Assembly: GCA_016718155.1 (NCBI GenBank)
Contig: JADKEH010000015.1
Span: 62,001-126,000 of the forward strand
DNA length: 64,000 nt
Reading direction: 5' to 3'
DNA from: Candidatus Rhodoferax randersensis
GTDB taxonomy: Bacteria; Pseudomonadota; Gammaproteobacteria; Burkholderiales; Burkholderiaceae_C
Below, piece after piece: positions 7,904 through 17,440 of the stretch. The number at the start of each line of letters is the position of its first letter. Positions within the stretch are counted from its first letter, which is position 1. The translations under genes were made by a program, and so were the position numbers. The notes below the pieces were generated by a model, which worked only from the letters and a program-made list of their open reading frames with translations, ran no database searches and was not told the DNA's origin.

Positions 7904-9366
7904 ACCAAGCCAGAAACGAGGGGGACAGCGCGCTGCGCGCAGCGACAAGCGTGGGGGCCACATTCTCTTTGCGGCGCTACCTGCTGCTGGGCATTCTGGT
8001 ACCCGTCATCCTGTTCATCGTGCTCGATACTTTCAGCCTGTACCGTCAAGCGCTGGCGGCCGTCACCACCGCCTACGACCGCACGCTGCTGGCTTCGGCC
8101 AAATCGATTGGCGAACACATCGACGCCAAGGGCAATGACGAGCTGTCCACACTGTCGGCGGTGGTGCCCTACTCGGCGCTGGAAGCCTTCGAGGCCGACA
8201 ACCGCAGCCGCATGGTGTACCGCATCTCGCAGGTCGATGGCCGCGTGGTCGACGGCTTTGCCGACTTGCCGATGTGGCGCGGCAAGATCCCGCAGCGCGG
8301 CCCCTATGCGGCGCTGGTTGATTTTTACGACGACACTTTTCGTGGCGATCCGGTGCGCGTGGCGGTTCTGTTGCAGCCGGTGGCCAGCGAACAGGGTCGC
8401 GCCATGGCGGTGGTGCAGGTGGCCGAAACGCTGGAGCTGCGCCGCACCCTGGCGCGCCAGATCCTGGTCGACACCCTTTGGCGCCAGGCCCTGCTGGTGG
8501 GGGTGATCGCCTTGGTGGTGCTGCTGGTGGTGCAGCGCGCCACTCGGCCCGTGCGCGACCTGAGCGCAGCGCTGCAGGCTCGCGGCGACGGGGACCTGAC
8601 ACCGCTGCAGACCAATCAGGCCCCGCGCGAACTGCTACCCCTGCTCGATGCCACCAACAGCATCATGTCGCGCCTGCACTACCTGCTGGAACATCAAAAG
8701 CGTTTTGTGCGCGATGCGGCGCATCAGTTGCGCACACCGCTGGCCGTGCTAAAGGTGCAGGTGCAATCAGCACGCCGGGGCGACGTGGAGCCGCAGCAGG
8801 CGCTAAGCGAGATCAACGACACGGTCAACCAGGCCACCGTGCTGGCCAACCAGATGTTGTCACTGGCCAAGGTGGCGCAGTTGCGCGAACAGCCGGTGCC
8901 GATGTTGGTGGACTGGGCGCTGGTGCTGCGCGAAGTGGCGCTGGACCTGGCGCCGCTGATCGCCGACAAGGAGCTTGACTTTGACATCGACACCACGCCC
9001 GCGCCAGTTCGCACCCACGACTGGATGCTGCGCGAGCTGTCACGCAACCTGTTGCACAACGCGATCGGCCACACACCCGTCGGCGCGGCCTTGCGGGTTC
9101 GACTGTTTTGTGACGAGCGCTACGCCGCGCTGGTGGTCAGCGACAGCGGACCCGGCATTTCAGAGGAACTGCGGCAACGCCTGTTTCAGCCCTTCAGCGC
9201 CGGGCAGACGCGCTCTGGCAGTGGCCTTGGCCTGGCGATCTGCCACGAGATCGTACTGGCGCTGGGCGGCGACATTCAACTCGACAACCGCATCGAACAC
9301 GGCCAGTTGCAGGGCCTGGACGCGACCGCACGCCTGCCGCTGGCGATGGTGGACAATGCCACCTGA
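7900..9366 (+). CDS. two-component sensor histidine kinase (TctE-like, 2CSK_N type)
   Basis: 488 aa. TM1 lies at about 27-45 (YLLLGILVPVILFIVLDTF) and TM2 at about 188-208, enclosing a periplasmic domain of the 2CSK_N type found in tricarboxylate sensors. A HAMP-like linker (RATRPVRDLSAAL) precedes the H-box FVRDAAHQLRTPL, where His should be phosphorylated. The ATPase domain shows NLLHNAIGHTP, SDSGPGI and SGSGLGLAI. It overlaps the regulator upstream by 4 bp and hslR downstream by 3 bp, so all three are co-transcribed. The signal is probably an organic acid by family analogy only. Confidence 0.88.
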   Translation: MNQARNEGDSALRAATSVGATFSLRRYLLLGILVPVILFIVLDTFSLYRQALAAVTTAYDRTLLASAKSIGEHIDAKGNDELSTLSAVVPYSALEAFEADNRSRMVYRISQVDGRVVDGFADLPMWRGKIPQRGPYAALVDFYDDTFRGDPVRVAVLLQPVASEQGRAMAVVQVAETLELRRTLARQILVDTLWRQALLVGVIALVVLLVVQRATRPVRDLSAALQARGDGDLTPLQTNQAPRELLPLLDATNSIMSRLHYLLEHQKRFVRDAAHQLRTPLAVLKVQVQSARRGDVEPQQALSEINDTVNQATVLANQMLSLAKVAQLREQPVPMLVDWALVLREVALDLAPLIADKELDFDIDTTPAPVRTHDWMLRELSRNLLHNAIGHTPVGAALRVRLFCDERYAALVVSDSGPGISEELRQRLFQPFSAGQTRSGSGLGLAICHEIVLALGGDIQLDNRIEHGQLQGLDATARLPLAMVDNAT

Positions 9367-9767
9367 TGGACAAACTTCGCATTGACAAGTGGCTGTGGGC
9401 CGCCCGCTTCTACAAGACCCGAACGCTGGCCTGCGACGAGATCAACAAGGGCCGTGTGCAGGTCAACGAGCAGGACGTCAAGCCCGCGCGTGAGCTGAAG
9501 GTGGGCGATGTGGTGCAACTGCGCCAAGGCCCCATCGTGCGCACCGTGACAGTGCTGGGCTTGAGCGATCAGCGCGGCCCTGCGCCCGTGGCGCAAGCGC
9601 TCTATGCCGAGACCGAGGACAGCATTGCAAATCGCCTGCAGGCCGCCGAACTGCGCCGCATGGGCACCGAGCCGGCGCTGACGCTGGAGCACGGACGCCC
9701 CACCAAACGCGACCGGCGCGAGCTGCAACACCAGTGGGACGAGCGCTGGAGCGCGTCCGTCAAGTAA
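9366..9767 (+). CDS. hslR: S4-domain RNA-binding heat-shock protein 15 (HslR)
   Basis: 133 aa, the normal size. The S4 RNA-binding domain fills the N-terminus: LRIDKWLWAARFYKTRTLAC, then INKGRVQVNEQDVKPARELK and VGDVVQLRQG. HslR binds free 50S subunits carrying a nascent chain and takes part in ribosome rescue. The basic C-terminus (HGRPTKRDRRELQHQW) is typical. TGATG overlap with the kinase stop (9364-9368) implies coupling to the two-component operon, an unexpected partner. Confidence 0.9.
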   Translation: MDKLRIDKWLWAARFYKTRTLACDEINKGRVQVNEQDVKPARELKVGDVVQLRQGPIVRTVTVLGLSDQRGPAPVAQALYAETEDSIANRLQAAELRRMGTEPALTLEHGRPTKRDRRELQHQWDERWSASVK

Positions 9768-9790
9768 CGCGGCTGTCGGCCGGCTACTTC

Positions 9791-10004
9791 CCGTTATTGC
9801 GAGCCTCCCGACCGGGGCCGCAACCCCCCGGGGCCCCGGACCCCCCCGCATCGCGAGGCCACAGGCCGTGGCGATCCAGGTATTTTGGGGTCCTGGATTG
9901 CTTCACTTCGTTCGCAATGACGACCGGTTCATGGAAAGCGTAGCGCGGCAATCCATGTCTGCGGCACACGACGGTGGATTGCCGCGCTTCGCTCGCAATG
10001 ACGG
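9791..10004. repeat. dispersed palindromic intergenic repeats, cluster of three units
   Basis: Units GGATTGCTTCACTTCGTTCG (9895), GCGTAGCGCGGCAATCCATG (9938) and GGATTGCCGCGCTTCGCTCG (9975) occupy the gap between hslR and the convergent helicase. The inverted pair can form a bidirectional terminator-like hairpin. The preceding 9820-9850 is very C/G-rich with long C runs. Confidence 0.7.
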
Positions 10005-10083
10005 GCCAAAAACCTGGCAATGACGGGATATGCATCCTCACCATGACGGGGGAGGAACACCCCAAATGCCCGGACAAACACTT

Positions 10084-12186
10084 TCAGCGCCAGGCCGACA
10101 GCGCGCGTTGACGAACCTGGATCACCGGCTCGCTGGGCTGCGCACCAAACCCCTGCCCCGCCGCAGCCGCCCGCGGCCAGACGCACTGCTCAAACTGCCC
10201 CAACATCGCGTCCGTGATGAAACGGCTACGCCCGGCGTACAGGTGGCGATCACCGTAGGGCGTTTGTTGCGTCACGTAAAAGCGCTGCGGCACCAACAGG
10301 TGCAGGTGCGACTTGGCGCGCGTCATGGCCACGTACAACAAGCGCCGCTCCTCATCGATGTCGGCGGCGGTGCCGGTGCCCAGGTCGGACGGGATACACC
10401 CGTCCACCACGTTGAGCACATGCACCGAGGTCCACTCCTGGCCCTTGGCGGAGTGGATCGTGGACAGGATCAGGTAGTCCTCATCCAGATGCGGCACTCC
10501 GGCCTGGTCGCTGGTGCTTTGCGGTGGGTCTAGCGTGAGCTCGGTCAGAAATCGTTCACGCGACGCATAACCCGCTGCCAGTTGCAGCAGCTGCTCCACG
10601 TCCTTGCGCCGTACAGGCGCATCGTCGTGCAAGCGCTCCAGGTGTGGCAGGTACCAGGCCTTGACCAGTTCCAGGTCCGAAGGCCACGGCAGTTGTGTGG
10701 TGCGCAAGGCCGTGTACAGGGCCACAAAACTTGCCCACTCCTGCGCGGCAGGAGTTGGCGGCACAAACACCTGCACCACCGCGCCGGGGTCGGCCGCGTC
10801 ACTCAGGGCGTCGAGCAAACGGGTGCTGGTGACCGGGCCAATGCCGGGTATCAGTTGCGTCACCCGAAAGCCAGCCATGCGGCCACGCGGGTTCTGTGCA
10901 AAACGCAGCACCGCCAACACATCCTTGATGTGCGCCGCTTCCAGGAACTTGAGGCCACCAAACTTCACAAAGGGAATGGCGCGCCGCGCAAGCTCCAACT
11001 CCAGCGCGGCGCTGTGGGAACTGGTCCTGAACAACACCGCCTGGCTCTTGAGTGTGAGCCCCGCTTCGCGGTGCTCCAGCACCCGGTTGGCCACCCAGCG
11101 CGCCTGCTCGGCCTCGTCGGGCACCAGCACCAACTGCGGCTTGGCACCGGCATTTTTGTCGGTCCACAGGTTCTTGCAGTGGCGCTCGCTGGCTGCGGCA
11201 ATCACCGCGTTGGAGGCGTCCAGAATCGCCTGCGTGGAGCGGTAGTTACGCTCCAGCGCCACCAGCCGCACCGGCTGCGAAAACTGATTGGGAAAATCCA
11301 GGATATTGCGCACCGTGGCACCACGAAACGAGTAGATCGACTGCGCGTCGTCGCCCACCACCGTCACACCCCGGCCATCGGGCTTGAGGCCCAACAACAC
11401 CGTGGCTTGCAAGGGGTTGGTGTCCTGGTATTCGTCCACCAGCACGTGGTCAAAACGCCCGCCCACCTCGGCGCCCAGCGTGGGCTCGGACACCATGTCG
11501 GCCCAGAACAGCAGCAGGTCGTCATAGTCCAGCACGTTTTGCTCTTGCTTGGCCTGCACGTAGGCGCCAAACAGGCGTTTGAGTTCGGTCTCCCACTGCG
11601 CGCACCAGGGAAACACGTTCTTGAGCACCTGCGCCAGCGGCTCGCCGCTGTTGACCGTACGCGAGTAGATCGACAGGCAGGTGCCCTTCATCGGAAGGCG
11701 GTTCTTGCTGTTGGACAAGCCAATCTCATGGCGCACCAGGCCCAACAAGTCCTCGGCGTCACCCCGGTCGTGAATGGTGAAAGCGCCGTCGAGCCCGATG
11801 CGCGGCGCGTACTCGCGCAGCAGCCGTGCGCCGATGCTGTGAAAGGTGCCGGCCCAGGGTAAGGTCGGCACGTGCTGGCTGCCGCCCAAGCCCAGTGTGC
11901 GGTGCAGCACTTGGCCCACCCGGCGCTCCATCTCGGCCGCCGCCCGGCGCGAAAAAGTCAACAACAACATACGCTGTGGGTCGGCGCCATGGGCAATCAA
12001 GTTCGCCACCCGATGCGCCAGCGTATTGGTCTTGCCCGAGCCGGCACCGGCGATCACCAGCAGCGGCCGCGTGTCGCCTGCATCATCCCCCGTGCCATGC
12101 TGTACCGCCATGCGCTGTTCGGCATTGAGTTCCTCACGCTGCTTGGTGGCCAAGTCGGACTGGGACGGGGAGCAAATCGTGGTCAC
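10084..12186 (-). CDS. UvrD/Rep-family superfamily 1 ATP-dependent DNA helicase
   Basis: 700 aa. SF1A helicase motifs occur in order: Q-motif NAEQRMAVQHG, Walker A VIAGAGSGKT (46-53), motif Ia LTFSRRAAAEMERRV, Walker B LVDEYQDTNPLQ, motif III GDDAQSIYSFRGA, motif IV NYRSTQAIL, motif V LSTIHSAKGQEWTSVHVLNV, and motif VI RRLLYVAMTRAK. It is a 3'-5' translocase of the repair/replication-restart type, separate from the classical uvrD at 50.9-53.3 kb. The IS1595-type element begins about 40 bp upstream of its start, so the promoter may be altered by that insertion. Confidence 0.92.
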   Translation of the reverse strand: MTTICSPSQSDLATKQREELNAEQRMAVQHGTGDDAGDTRPLLVIAGAGSGKTNTLAHRVANLIAHGADPQRMLLLTFSRRAAAEMERRVGQVLHRTLGLGGSQHVPTLPWAGTFHSIGARLLREYAPRIGLDGAFTIHDRGDAEDLLGLVRHEIGLSNSKNRLPMKGTCLSIYSRTVNSGEPLAQVLKNVFPWCAQWETELKRLFGAYVQAKQEQNVLDYDDLLLFWADMVSEPTLGAEVGGRFDHVLVDEYQDTNPLQATVLLGLKPDGRGVTVVGDDAQSIYSFRGATVRNILDFPNQFSQPVRLVALERNYRSTQAILDASNAVIAAASERHCKNLWTDKNAGAKPQLVLVPDEAEQARWVANRVLEHREAGLTLKSQAVLFRTSSHSAALELELARRAIPFVKFGGLKFLEAAHIKDVLAVLRFAQNPRGRMAGFRVTQLIPGIGPVTSTRLLDALSDAADPGAVVQVFVPPTPAAQEWASFVALYTALRTTQLPWPSDLELVKAWYLPHLERLHDDAPVRRKDVEQLLQLAAGYASRERFLTELTLDPPQSTSDQAGVPHLDEDYLILSTIHSAKGQEWTSVHVLNVVDGCIPSDLGTGTAADIDEERRLLYVAMTRAKSHLHLLVPQRFYVTQQTPYGDRHLYAGRSRFITDAMLGQFEQCVWPRAAAAGQGFGAQPSEPVIQVRQRALSAWR

Positions 12187-12225
12187 TGAAGGCGCGTGCG
12201 AATGGGGAGCATGGCTGTAGATTAA

Positions 12226-12250
12226 TAAGGGGTATCCACTAAGCTCCAGT
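12226..12250 (+). repeat. left terminal inverted repeat of the IS1595-type element
   Basis: Begins TAAGGGGTATCCA and ends GCTCCAGT. It differs from the complement of the right end at only two positions. Confidence 0.8.
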
Positions 12251-12252
12251 TA

Positions 12253-12360
12253 ATGCAAAATAGCTGGATGGAAACCCATATAGTAGCGCCAATCCCCGGC
12301 AAAGACTATCCCCAGAACTGGAACGATTTTCTCGATTGGTTTGCCACCAGGAAGCTTGCT
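12253..12360 (+). pseudogene. 5' fragment of the IS1595-type transposase
   Basis: ATG 12253 opens the transposase N-terminus (MQNSWMETHIVAPIPGKDY, then PQNWNDFLDWFAT). Compared with the second copy it lacks one G after 12348 (CACCAGG versus CACCGAGG), which throws it out of frame, and homology stops at 12360. It carries the only start codon for the transposase in the element. Confidence 0.8.
12272..12360 (+). repeat. 89-bp direct repeat, left copy, flanking the cargo
   Basis: Identical to 16388-16477 apart from one missing G near 12349. It marks the left edge of the inserted segment. At 89/90 bp it is too long for a normal target-site duplication. Confidence 0.85.
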
Positions 12361-12361
12361 A

Positions 12362-12838
12362 GTTCAGTCAGTGGCGGTCGCAGCCATGCCAGCAGGCCCA
12401 ACGACACCGCCCACCAAGCCCGCCGAGCAACCTGACCCCACCGCGAAGCCGTCCCTCGCATCGCCAGTGACCAGCACGACCCCAACTGGTGCGGTGATGT
12501 TCGACGGCAACTGGGCGGTTCGGGTGGAATGCCCGCGTCATGAAGACGGCGCCATGGGTTACACGCTGGACTTGATGGCGCAAGTGCAGAACGGCCATCT
12601 GCATGGCGAAACCGGTACCGAGGGTCAACCAGGGTGGATGCAGCTACGCGGCCTGATTCGCTCTGACGGTGCCGCAAGACTGCACGCCAAAGGGCTGACG
12701 GGCGACCCCCGGTTTGCAGTAAAAAGCGTGCGCAGCGGCAGCCCCTACCAATATGACGTCGAGGCGACATTCACCGCCAACGAGGGCCATGGTCGGCGTC
12801 TGCAGCTGCGTGCGTGTCAACTCGCATTCAATCGCGGG
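12362..12838 (+). pseudogene. 3' fragment of an unidentified protein gene, cut on both sides
   Basis: An open frame enters at the repeat junction and runs to the G-rich tract without its own convincing start or stop. After a Pro/Thr-rich linker (AAMPAGPTTPPTKPAEQP) comes a compact beta-rich domain: FDGNWAVRVECPRHEDGAMG, YTLDLMAQVQNGHLHGETGT, VRSGSPYQYDVEATFTANEG and LQLRACQLAFNR. This resembles a small C-terminal domain I recall at the end of some cyclase or TPR proteins, but I cannot name it. The frame is real because it has sustained, protein-like composition. Confidence 0.5.
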
Positions 12839-12871
12839 GGGCCCCCGGGCGGGCCCGGCGCCCCGGGGGGG

Positions 12872-12923
<52 letters not shown>

Positions 12924-13209
12924 TTTAACGGGGGGGTACGGGGGAAGGCAACCTCATGCGGGCAAGTAGCGCTCGGATTTTGGGGCCTCGGAAGACCCCT
13001 GGTCTGACCCCAGGCTGTTTAGTTTGAGCGCCCACAGCCGCTCAATGGCGACACCTTCGGATGCAAGATTGACTTGGAGATGGCGCGCGCGCAGCTGCTC
13101 CCCGCAGCTGTCGAAATCGCTGCTTCGCTCACTCATCAATTGATGCGCTGGTCCATTTCAAAGTCCGGTGCCGGTGGGTGCGTGTTGGTAGGCGGGCATG
13201 TCTTTGGCG

Positions 13210-13483
13210 TTTGCGCCAGCCAAAAGTACGTCTTCCAACCCAGAAAGTGGGCCCTGAACCTGTCTACAACCTGCTCCATGCTGCGCCCTTCCCGGCGACG
13301 CGTAAGTCGGCGGATTCGGGTCATGAAGTTGTCCAGCGCCTTGTTACCGACGGCATACTTCAGCTCTCGGCCCTTGCCCACGCACACCTCGTAGCTCAGA
13401 TAGTCTCGCTCATAGGCGCTTGCCACCGCGCTCTTGGCGTCATTGATTTGAAGCTTAAGTTTGGCGTACGGTTTCTGACGCAT
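13210..13483 (-). pseudogene. C-terminal fragment of a group II intron reverse transcriptase/maturase
   Basis: The minus-strand frame encodes AKLKLQINDAKSAVASAYER, then YLSYEVCVGKGRELKYAVG, ALDNFMTRIRRLTRRREGRS and MEQVVDRFRAHFLGWKTYFW, ending LAQTP. This matches the end of the RT domain and the maturase/thumb region of group II intron-encoded proteins (KLKVN..KS.V, RI..LTRR..G.S..QV...LR..LLGW..YF.LAQTP). The RT catalytic YADD part and the final basic segment are absent, and no complete intron RNA is recognisable nearby. Confidence 0.7.
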
Positions 13484-13568
13484 GCGACCAGGCCCAGGCG
13501 TGCCACCACGGCTGGCTTTCGCCCGCCGTGTCGGTACGGTTACCGCCAGCCGCCAGGCGGGGGTGCAA

Positions 13569-15344
13569 TCATCCGCCCGCGACCGGCAGACCGATGCTGT
13601 GCAGTATGGTGGGGAATCGCCTGTCGTCGCGAACCAGATCGAGCGTCGCATGGATGCCGGCAAAGAGCGTCATCGGTGCGCGCTCGGCAATCGCCTCGTT
13701 CAGCCAGCGCATCGCTTCGTCCGCGTCGGCCATGACGGCGTGTACCCGGGCGACCTCCCAGGCGGAGACATAGCGCTCGCGGCGTTCTTCCGCGAGCACG
13801 GCCAATTCCTGCCGCGCCTCGTCGTGTCGGCCGGCGATGGCGAGCACGAGCGCGCGCGTTTCGCGGACGCGCGGCAGCGACGGGGCCGCGGCGAACGCGT
13901 TCTCGGCCTGCGCCAGCGCCGTGTCGTGGCGCCCGGCCAGGGCGAGCACCTCGGCCAGTCGTAGGCGGCCGGGAACGAAGCCCGGAGCGATCTCCAGCGT
14001 GTGTTCGAGGTGCCGCGAGGCCTCGTCGAAACGCCGGGCGAACATCAGGAAGTCCCCGAGATTCATGTTAAGGCCGAGGTCGAGCGGGCTTAAGGCAACC
14101 GCATCCCGAATCATGCTCAGGCCCCGGTCGAACTCGGCGCGCATTATCAGCAGGTCGCCGTACGCGAGGTAGGCGTTGGTGTAGCTCGGATTCAGCGCCA
14201 AGGCGCGCGCAAACGAACGTTCGGCGGGTTCGAAGTCCCATTCGAAGAACAGCCGGATCGCACCGTCCGCGGTCAGCGCTTCCGCGCTGTCCGGGTCTAG
14301 CGCCAGCGCGTTGGCGACGTGCGCGCGGGCGCGGTCTGCCACCTCGAGCGGCGCCGCGAAGCCGTACATGGCAAGCAGGATCTGGCTGTCGGCGAGTCCC
14401 ACGTGGGCCGGTGCGAAGTCGGGCGCCGCCCGAGCGCAGGCGGCGAACTCGGCGATCGCCTTGTCGAGCGGACCGAGACCACGCTGGGCCCAGAAGTAGC
14501 GGCCCTTCAGGTAGTGGCGCAGCGCCGTTTCGTCGATGGTAATCCGCCGCCCCAGGCGCAGGTTCTCGCCAGGGCGGAGCCGTGCGCTCAGTGCGTTGGC
14601 TACGGCTTTGGCGACCTCGTTCAATAGCGTCAACGCGTCGCGCATCGCGCGCGTCCACGTCTGCGTCCACGCATGCAGCTCGCTGCGGGCCTCAATCAGC
14701 TGCGCCACGACCTGGATGCGTGTTCCCGAGCCCAGCACCGAGCCCTCGATGACGTAGTCGACGCCGAGTTCCCTGGCAATTTCGCGCACACGCTTGTTCG
14801 TGCTCTTGTATGCCATCGACGACGTGCGGGCGACGACGCGCAGCGACGCTATTCCTGCCAGGTTGGCGATGAGCAGTTCGGTCAGGCCATCGGCTAGGTG
14901 ATCGTCGGCCGCATTGCCCCTGAGGTCGACGAACGGAAGCACCGCGACCGGGATCGCGTGGTGCGCGCCGGCTTCCGTAGACACCGTCGCTGGCACCGGT
15001 GCCGGCGACTCGTCCTCGATGAACGTGACGGCGGGCATCAACCGGTAGCCGTGCTTGGCGAGTGTTTCGATGACGCGCGGCCGGCCTCGTTCGTCGCCGA
15101 ACTTATCTCGCAGAATGGAGACGCATCGTGTGAGCACACCGTCGGTAACGAAGGCGCTTTTCCAAACCTGGTCGATCAGCTCCTCGCGTGACATGGGCTT
15201 TGGGGCGTGCAGCGCCAACGCGACGAGCACGTCCATCACCCGTGGCTCCACGCAGAATGCGCCTTGCGGCCCCGTGATGCTCCGGCGCGCAGGGTCGATC
15301 CGGAACTCCGCCAGATCAAACCTCGTTAGGCGCCTTGCAGCCAT
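13569..15344 (-). CDS. CadC-like winged-helix transcriptional regulator with TPR region
   Basis: 591 aa. Residues 1-105 form an OmpR/CadC winged helix (RFDLAEFRIDPARRSI, REELIDQVWKSAFVTDGVLT, RVIETLAKHGYRL). A linker leads to a TolB-like region (IPVAVLPFVDLRGNAADDHL, then ADGLTELLIANLAGI and VARTSSMAYK) and then at least six TPR-like helices to the C-terminus. Unlike CadC no clear membrane segment is visible, so it is probably cytosolic. The Met at 15344 is preferred over 15368. It is divergent from the PEP-CTERM gene and is a candidate regulator of it; the signal is unknown. Confidence 0.8.
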   Translation of the reverse strand: MAARRLTRFDLAEFRIDPARRSITGPQGAFCVEPRVMDVLVALALHAPKPMSREELIDQVWKSAFVTDGVLTRCVSILRDKFGDERGRPRVIETLAKHGYRLMPAVTFIEDESPAPVPATVSTEAGAHHAIPVAVLPFVDLRGNAADDHLADGLTELLIANLAGIASLRVVARTSSMAYKSTNKRVREIARELGVDYVIEGSVLGSGTRIQVVAQLIEARSELHAWTQTWTRAMRDALTLLNEVAKAVANALSARLRPGENLRLGRRITIDETALRHYLKGRYFWAQRGLGPLDKAIAEFAACARAAPDFAPAHVGLADSQILLAMYGFAAPLEVADRARAHVANALALDPDSAEALTADGAIRLFFEWDFEPAERSFARALALNPSYTNAYLAYGDLLIMRAEFDRGLSMIRDAVALSPLDLGLNMNLGDFLMFARRFDEASRHLEHTLEIAPGFVPGRLRLAEVLALAGRHDTALAQAENAFAAAPSLPRVRETRALVLAIAGRHDEARQELAVLAEERRERYVSAWEVARVHAVMADADEAMRWLNEAIAERAPMTLFAGIHATLDLVRDDRRFPTILHSIGLPVAGG

Positions 15345-15507
15345 CACGTCCCCTCCGAAAATCATCACAACCCCATCTGGACTTCACGCGGGCACTGGGC
15401 AATGATGCCTTCGCATCCGCAGCGATCCGTGTGTTCGAATTATGCATTTCGGTTTACCACCTCTGGTTCCCGTCGGTGGTTGCCAACTCTCTCTTGAGGA
15501 GACTCAC

Positions 15508-16389
15508 ATGAACATGAACGCAAAGAAGGTACCCCAATGCCATGCCAGGTGCAAACTCGGCCTGGTCATTGCTATCGCCTCCATGTTGGCAATCTTGCCG
15601 GGGTTTGCTCTCGCGACCCTTCTCCCCGCGGTTGTTGGCGCAAATATAGCGACCAACGGCATCGTTGGATCATGGCTAACGCAGTCCAACGGTCCGCATA
15701 TCGTGAACTTGCTGCGCGATGACCGCACGGCCGGCGTGTGGACCGACTTCGGCATGAATAAAGCAGGCGCATGGATCAGTGCCACGCCTTACGGCGGATA
15801 TGTTGTCGCCAAGTCACGATGGGAGGATCAGTTGACCATCCTTACTCCCGACGTGGCGTTGGACGCATGGGTTAATCTTCGCTTTTCGGTTCGACTGGAG
15901 GGTCATCTCGAGGCGTACGAGGACGATTTCTTCCGTTCTCACGCATTCGTTGACTACAAGATGTCCCTCAATCACCACGGTAGCTGGGTTACCCGACCTG
16001 TGTATGGCAACGGCGTCGCACCTACACCCCACTCGACGGCGGGCGGCTATGCCGAGCGCGATGTCGACGAAATTCTCTTCGGAGAAATCGCGATTCAGAA
16101 TGGACATACGTTCAATCTGTCCTCGCAGCTCACCGTCAATCCCGAATCGGGTTCTATGGGCCCCGCCGGCATAGGTTGGGCCGAATCATCGTTTGACAAT
16201 TCGGCGGAATGGATGGGAGGAAGCGTCTGGGTCAACGGAGCGGAGGCTTCTTCGTTCGTCATCACGTCTGCTTCGGGGTACAACTATGGTCCACGCAGCA
16301 CACATAACGACGTGCCGGAGCCAGCCGGTCTGGCCTTGCTGGGCGTCGGTCTGGCCATGCTCAGGTTCCGATCCAGCCGCTCAGTGTAA
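15508..16389 (+). CDS. PEP-CTERM sorting-domain exported protein
   Basis: 293 aa. An AGGAGAC ribosome-binding site lies about 6 bp before ATG 15508. A signal peptide (LGLVIAIASMLAILPGFALA) is followed by a globular beta-rich domain without recognisable family. The C-terminus has the PEP-CTERM arrangement: VPEP, hydrophobic segment AGLALLGVGLAMLRF, then basic RSSRS. Such proteins are processed by exosortase and exported, often in biofilm-forming bacteria; no exosortase gene lies in the window. The stop codon TAA is made from T16387 plus the first two bases of the downstream 90-bp repeat, so the native C-terminus is probably slightly truncated. Confidence 0.82.
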   Translation: MNMNAKKVPQCHARCKLGLVIAIASMLAILPGFALATLLPAVVGANIATNGIVGSWLTQSNGPHIVNLLRDDRTAGVWTDFGMNKAGAWISATPYGGYVVAKSRWEDQLTILTPDVALDAWVNLRFSVRLEGHLEAYEDDFFRSHAFVDYKMSLNHHGSWVTRPVYGNGVAPTPHSTAGGYAERDVDEILFGEIAIQNGHTFNLSSQLTVNPESGSMGPAGIGWAESSFDNSAEWMGGSVWVNGAEASSFVITSASGYNYGPRSTHNDVPEPAGLALLGVGLAMLRFRSSRSV

Positions 16390-16477
16390 ACCCATATAGT
16401 AGCGCCAATCCCCGGCAAAGACTATCCCCAGAACTGGAACGATTTTCTCGATTGGTTTGCCACCGAGGAAGCTTGCT
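16388..16477 (+). repeat. 90-bp direct repeat, right copy, flanking the cargo
   Basis: Starts AAACCCATATAGTAGCGCCA and ends GAAGCTTGCT; matches 12272-12360 except for one extra G at about 16465. It continues without interruption into the transposase body, so this copy is the ancestral context. Confidence 0.85.
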
Positions 16478-17364
16478 TAGCCTACCTGGAGAAGCTGCGC
16501 TGGGCAACCGGATTTGTCTGCCCGAGCTGCGGCAGTGTCGCTGAGGCCTACCGTGCCAGCCGCACCCGGCTGATGTGTCGCGACTGCCAACGCCAAAGCA
16601 CGGTGACCTCAGGAACCAATTTCGACAAGACCCGCACGCCCTTGCGCGTGTGGTTGGCCGCAGCTTGGTATCTGACCAATCAGAAACAAGGCGTGAGCGC
16701 CTTGGGACTTCAACGTGTGCTGGGCTTGGGCAGCTACCAGACCGCCTGGACCATGCTGCACCGGTTTCGCCGCGCTATGGTGCGGCCCGACCGTGAGCGC
16801 CTCAAAGGCCAGGTCGAAGTTGACGAAACCTATCTGGCCATCACCGACCGCCAGAACCCCATCTCGCCTGTGGGACGCAAGAGCAAGACGACGAAGGTTC
16901 AGATAGTCATAGCCGTGGAGACGCTGCAGCCTAAAGGGTTCGGGCGAATCCGTCTGCGCCGCATCGCCAATGACTCAGCCTCCTGTGTGATCCCGTTCGT
17001 ACAGGACGTCGTCGAGCCCGGCTCCCAGGTTCATACCGATGGCTCGGCCGCCTACCGGTCGTTGGGCGAATTGGGTTACCGCCATCAGCGCACTGTGATG
17101 CTCGGCTCGGATGTGCCGGCCCATGTGTCCATGGCCGGGGTGCATCGGGTGGCAGCGCTCGTGCAGCGCTGGATTCTGGGCACGCACCATGGCTCGGTGC
17201 AACCCGAGCATTTGGACGCCTACCTGGACGAGTTTGTGTTTCGATTCAATCGCCGCACATCGACTTCACGTGGCATGCTGTTCTACAGGCTGCTTCAACA
17301 GGCTGTCGTCACAGCACCAGTCACGTATGAGAATGTCGCGCGCAAAAACAAGGCCAAAACTTGA
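16390..17364 (+). pseudogene. IS1595-type transposase lacking its start codon
   Basis: The frame encodes the zinc-ribbon N-terminus (FVCPSCGSVAEAY, then MCRDCQRQSTVTSGTNFDKT, with four Cys) and the ISXO2-like catalytic domain (GQVEVDETYLAI, QVHTDGSAAYR, HRVAALVQRWILGTHHGSVQ, LDEFVFRFNRRTS). The codon that should follow ATG is replaced by TAA (16387-16389), so the native start is lost; the first internal Met is at 16573, after the first Cys pair. It is probably inactive unless an alternative start is used. The ISPna2/IS1016-like group is likely. Confidence 0.8.
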
Positions 17365-17415
17365 ACATTCCAGCTCCATCGATAGAATGCTCAATATACT
17401 GGGTATTCGTCCAGC

Positions 17416-17440
17416 ACTGGAGCTAAATGGATACCCCTTA
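17416..17440 (-). repeat. right terminal inverted repeat of the IS1595-type element
   Basis: ACTGGAGC...ATGGATACCCCTTA, complement of the left end with two mismatches. It lies about 50 bp after the transposase stop. Confidence 0.8.
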
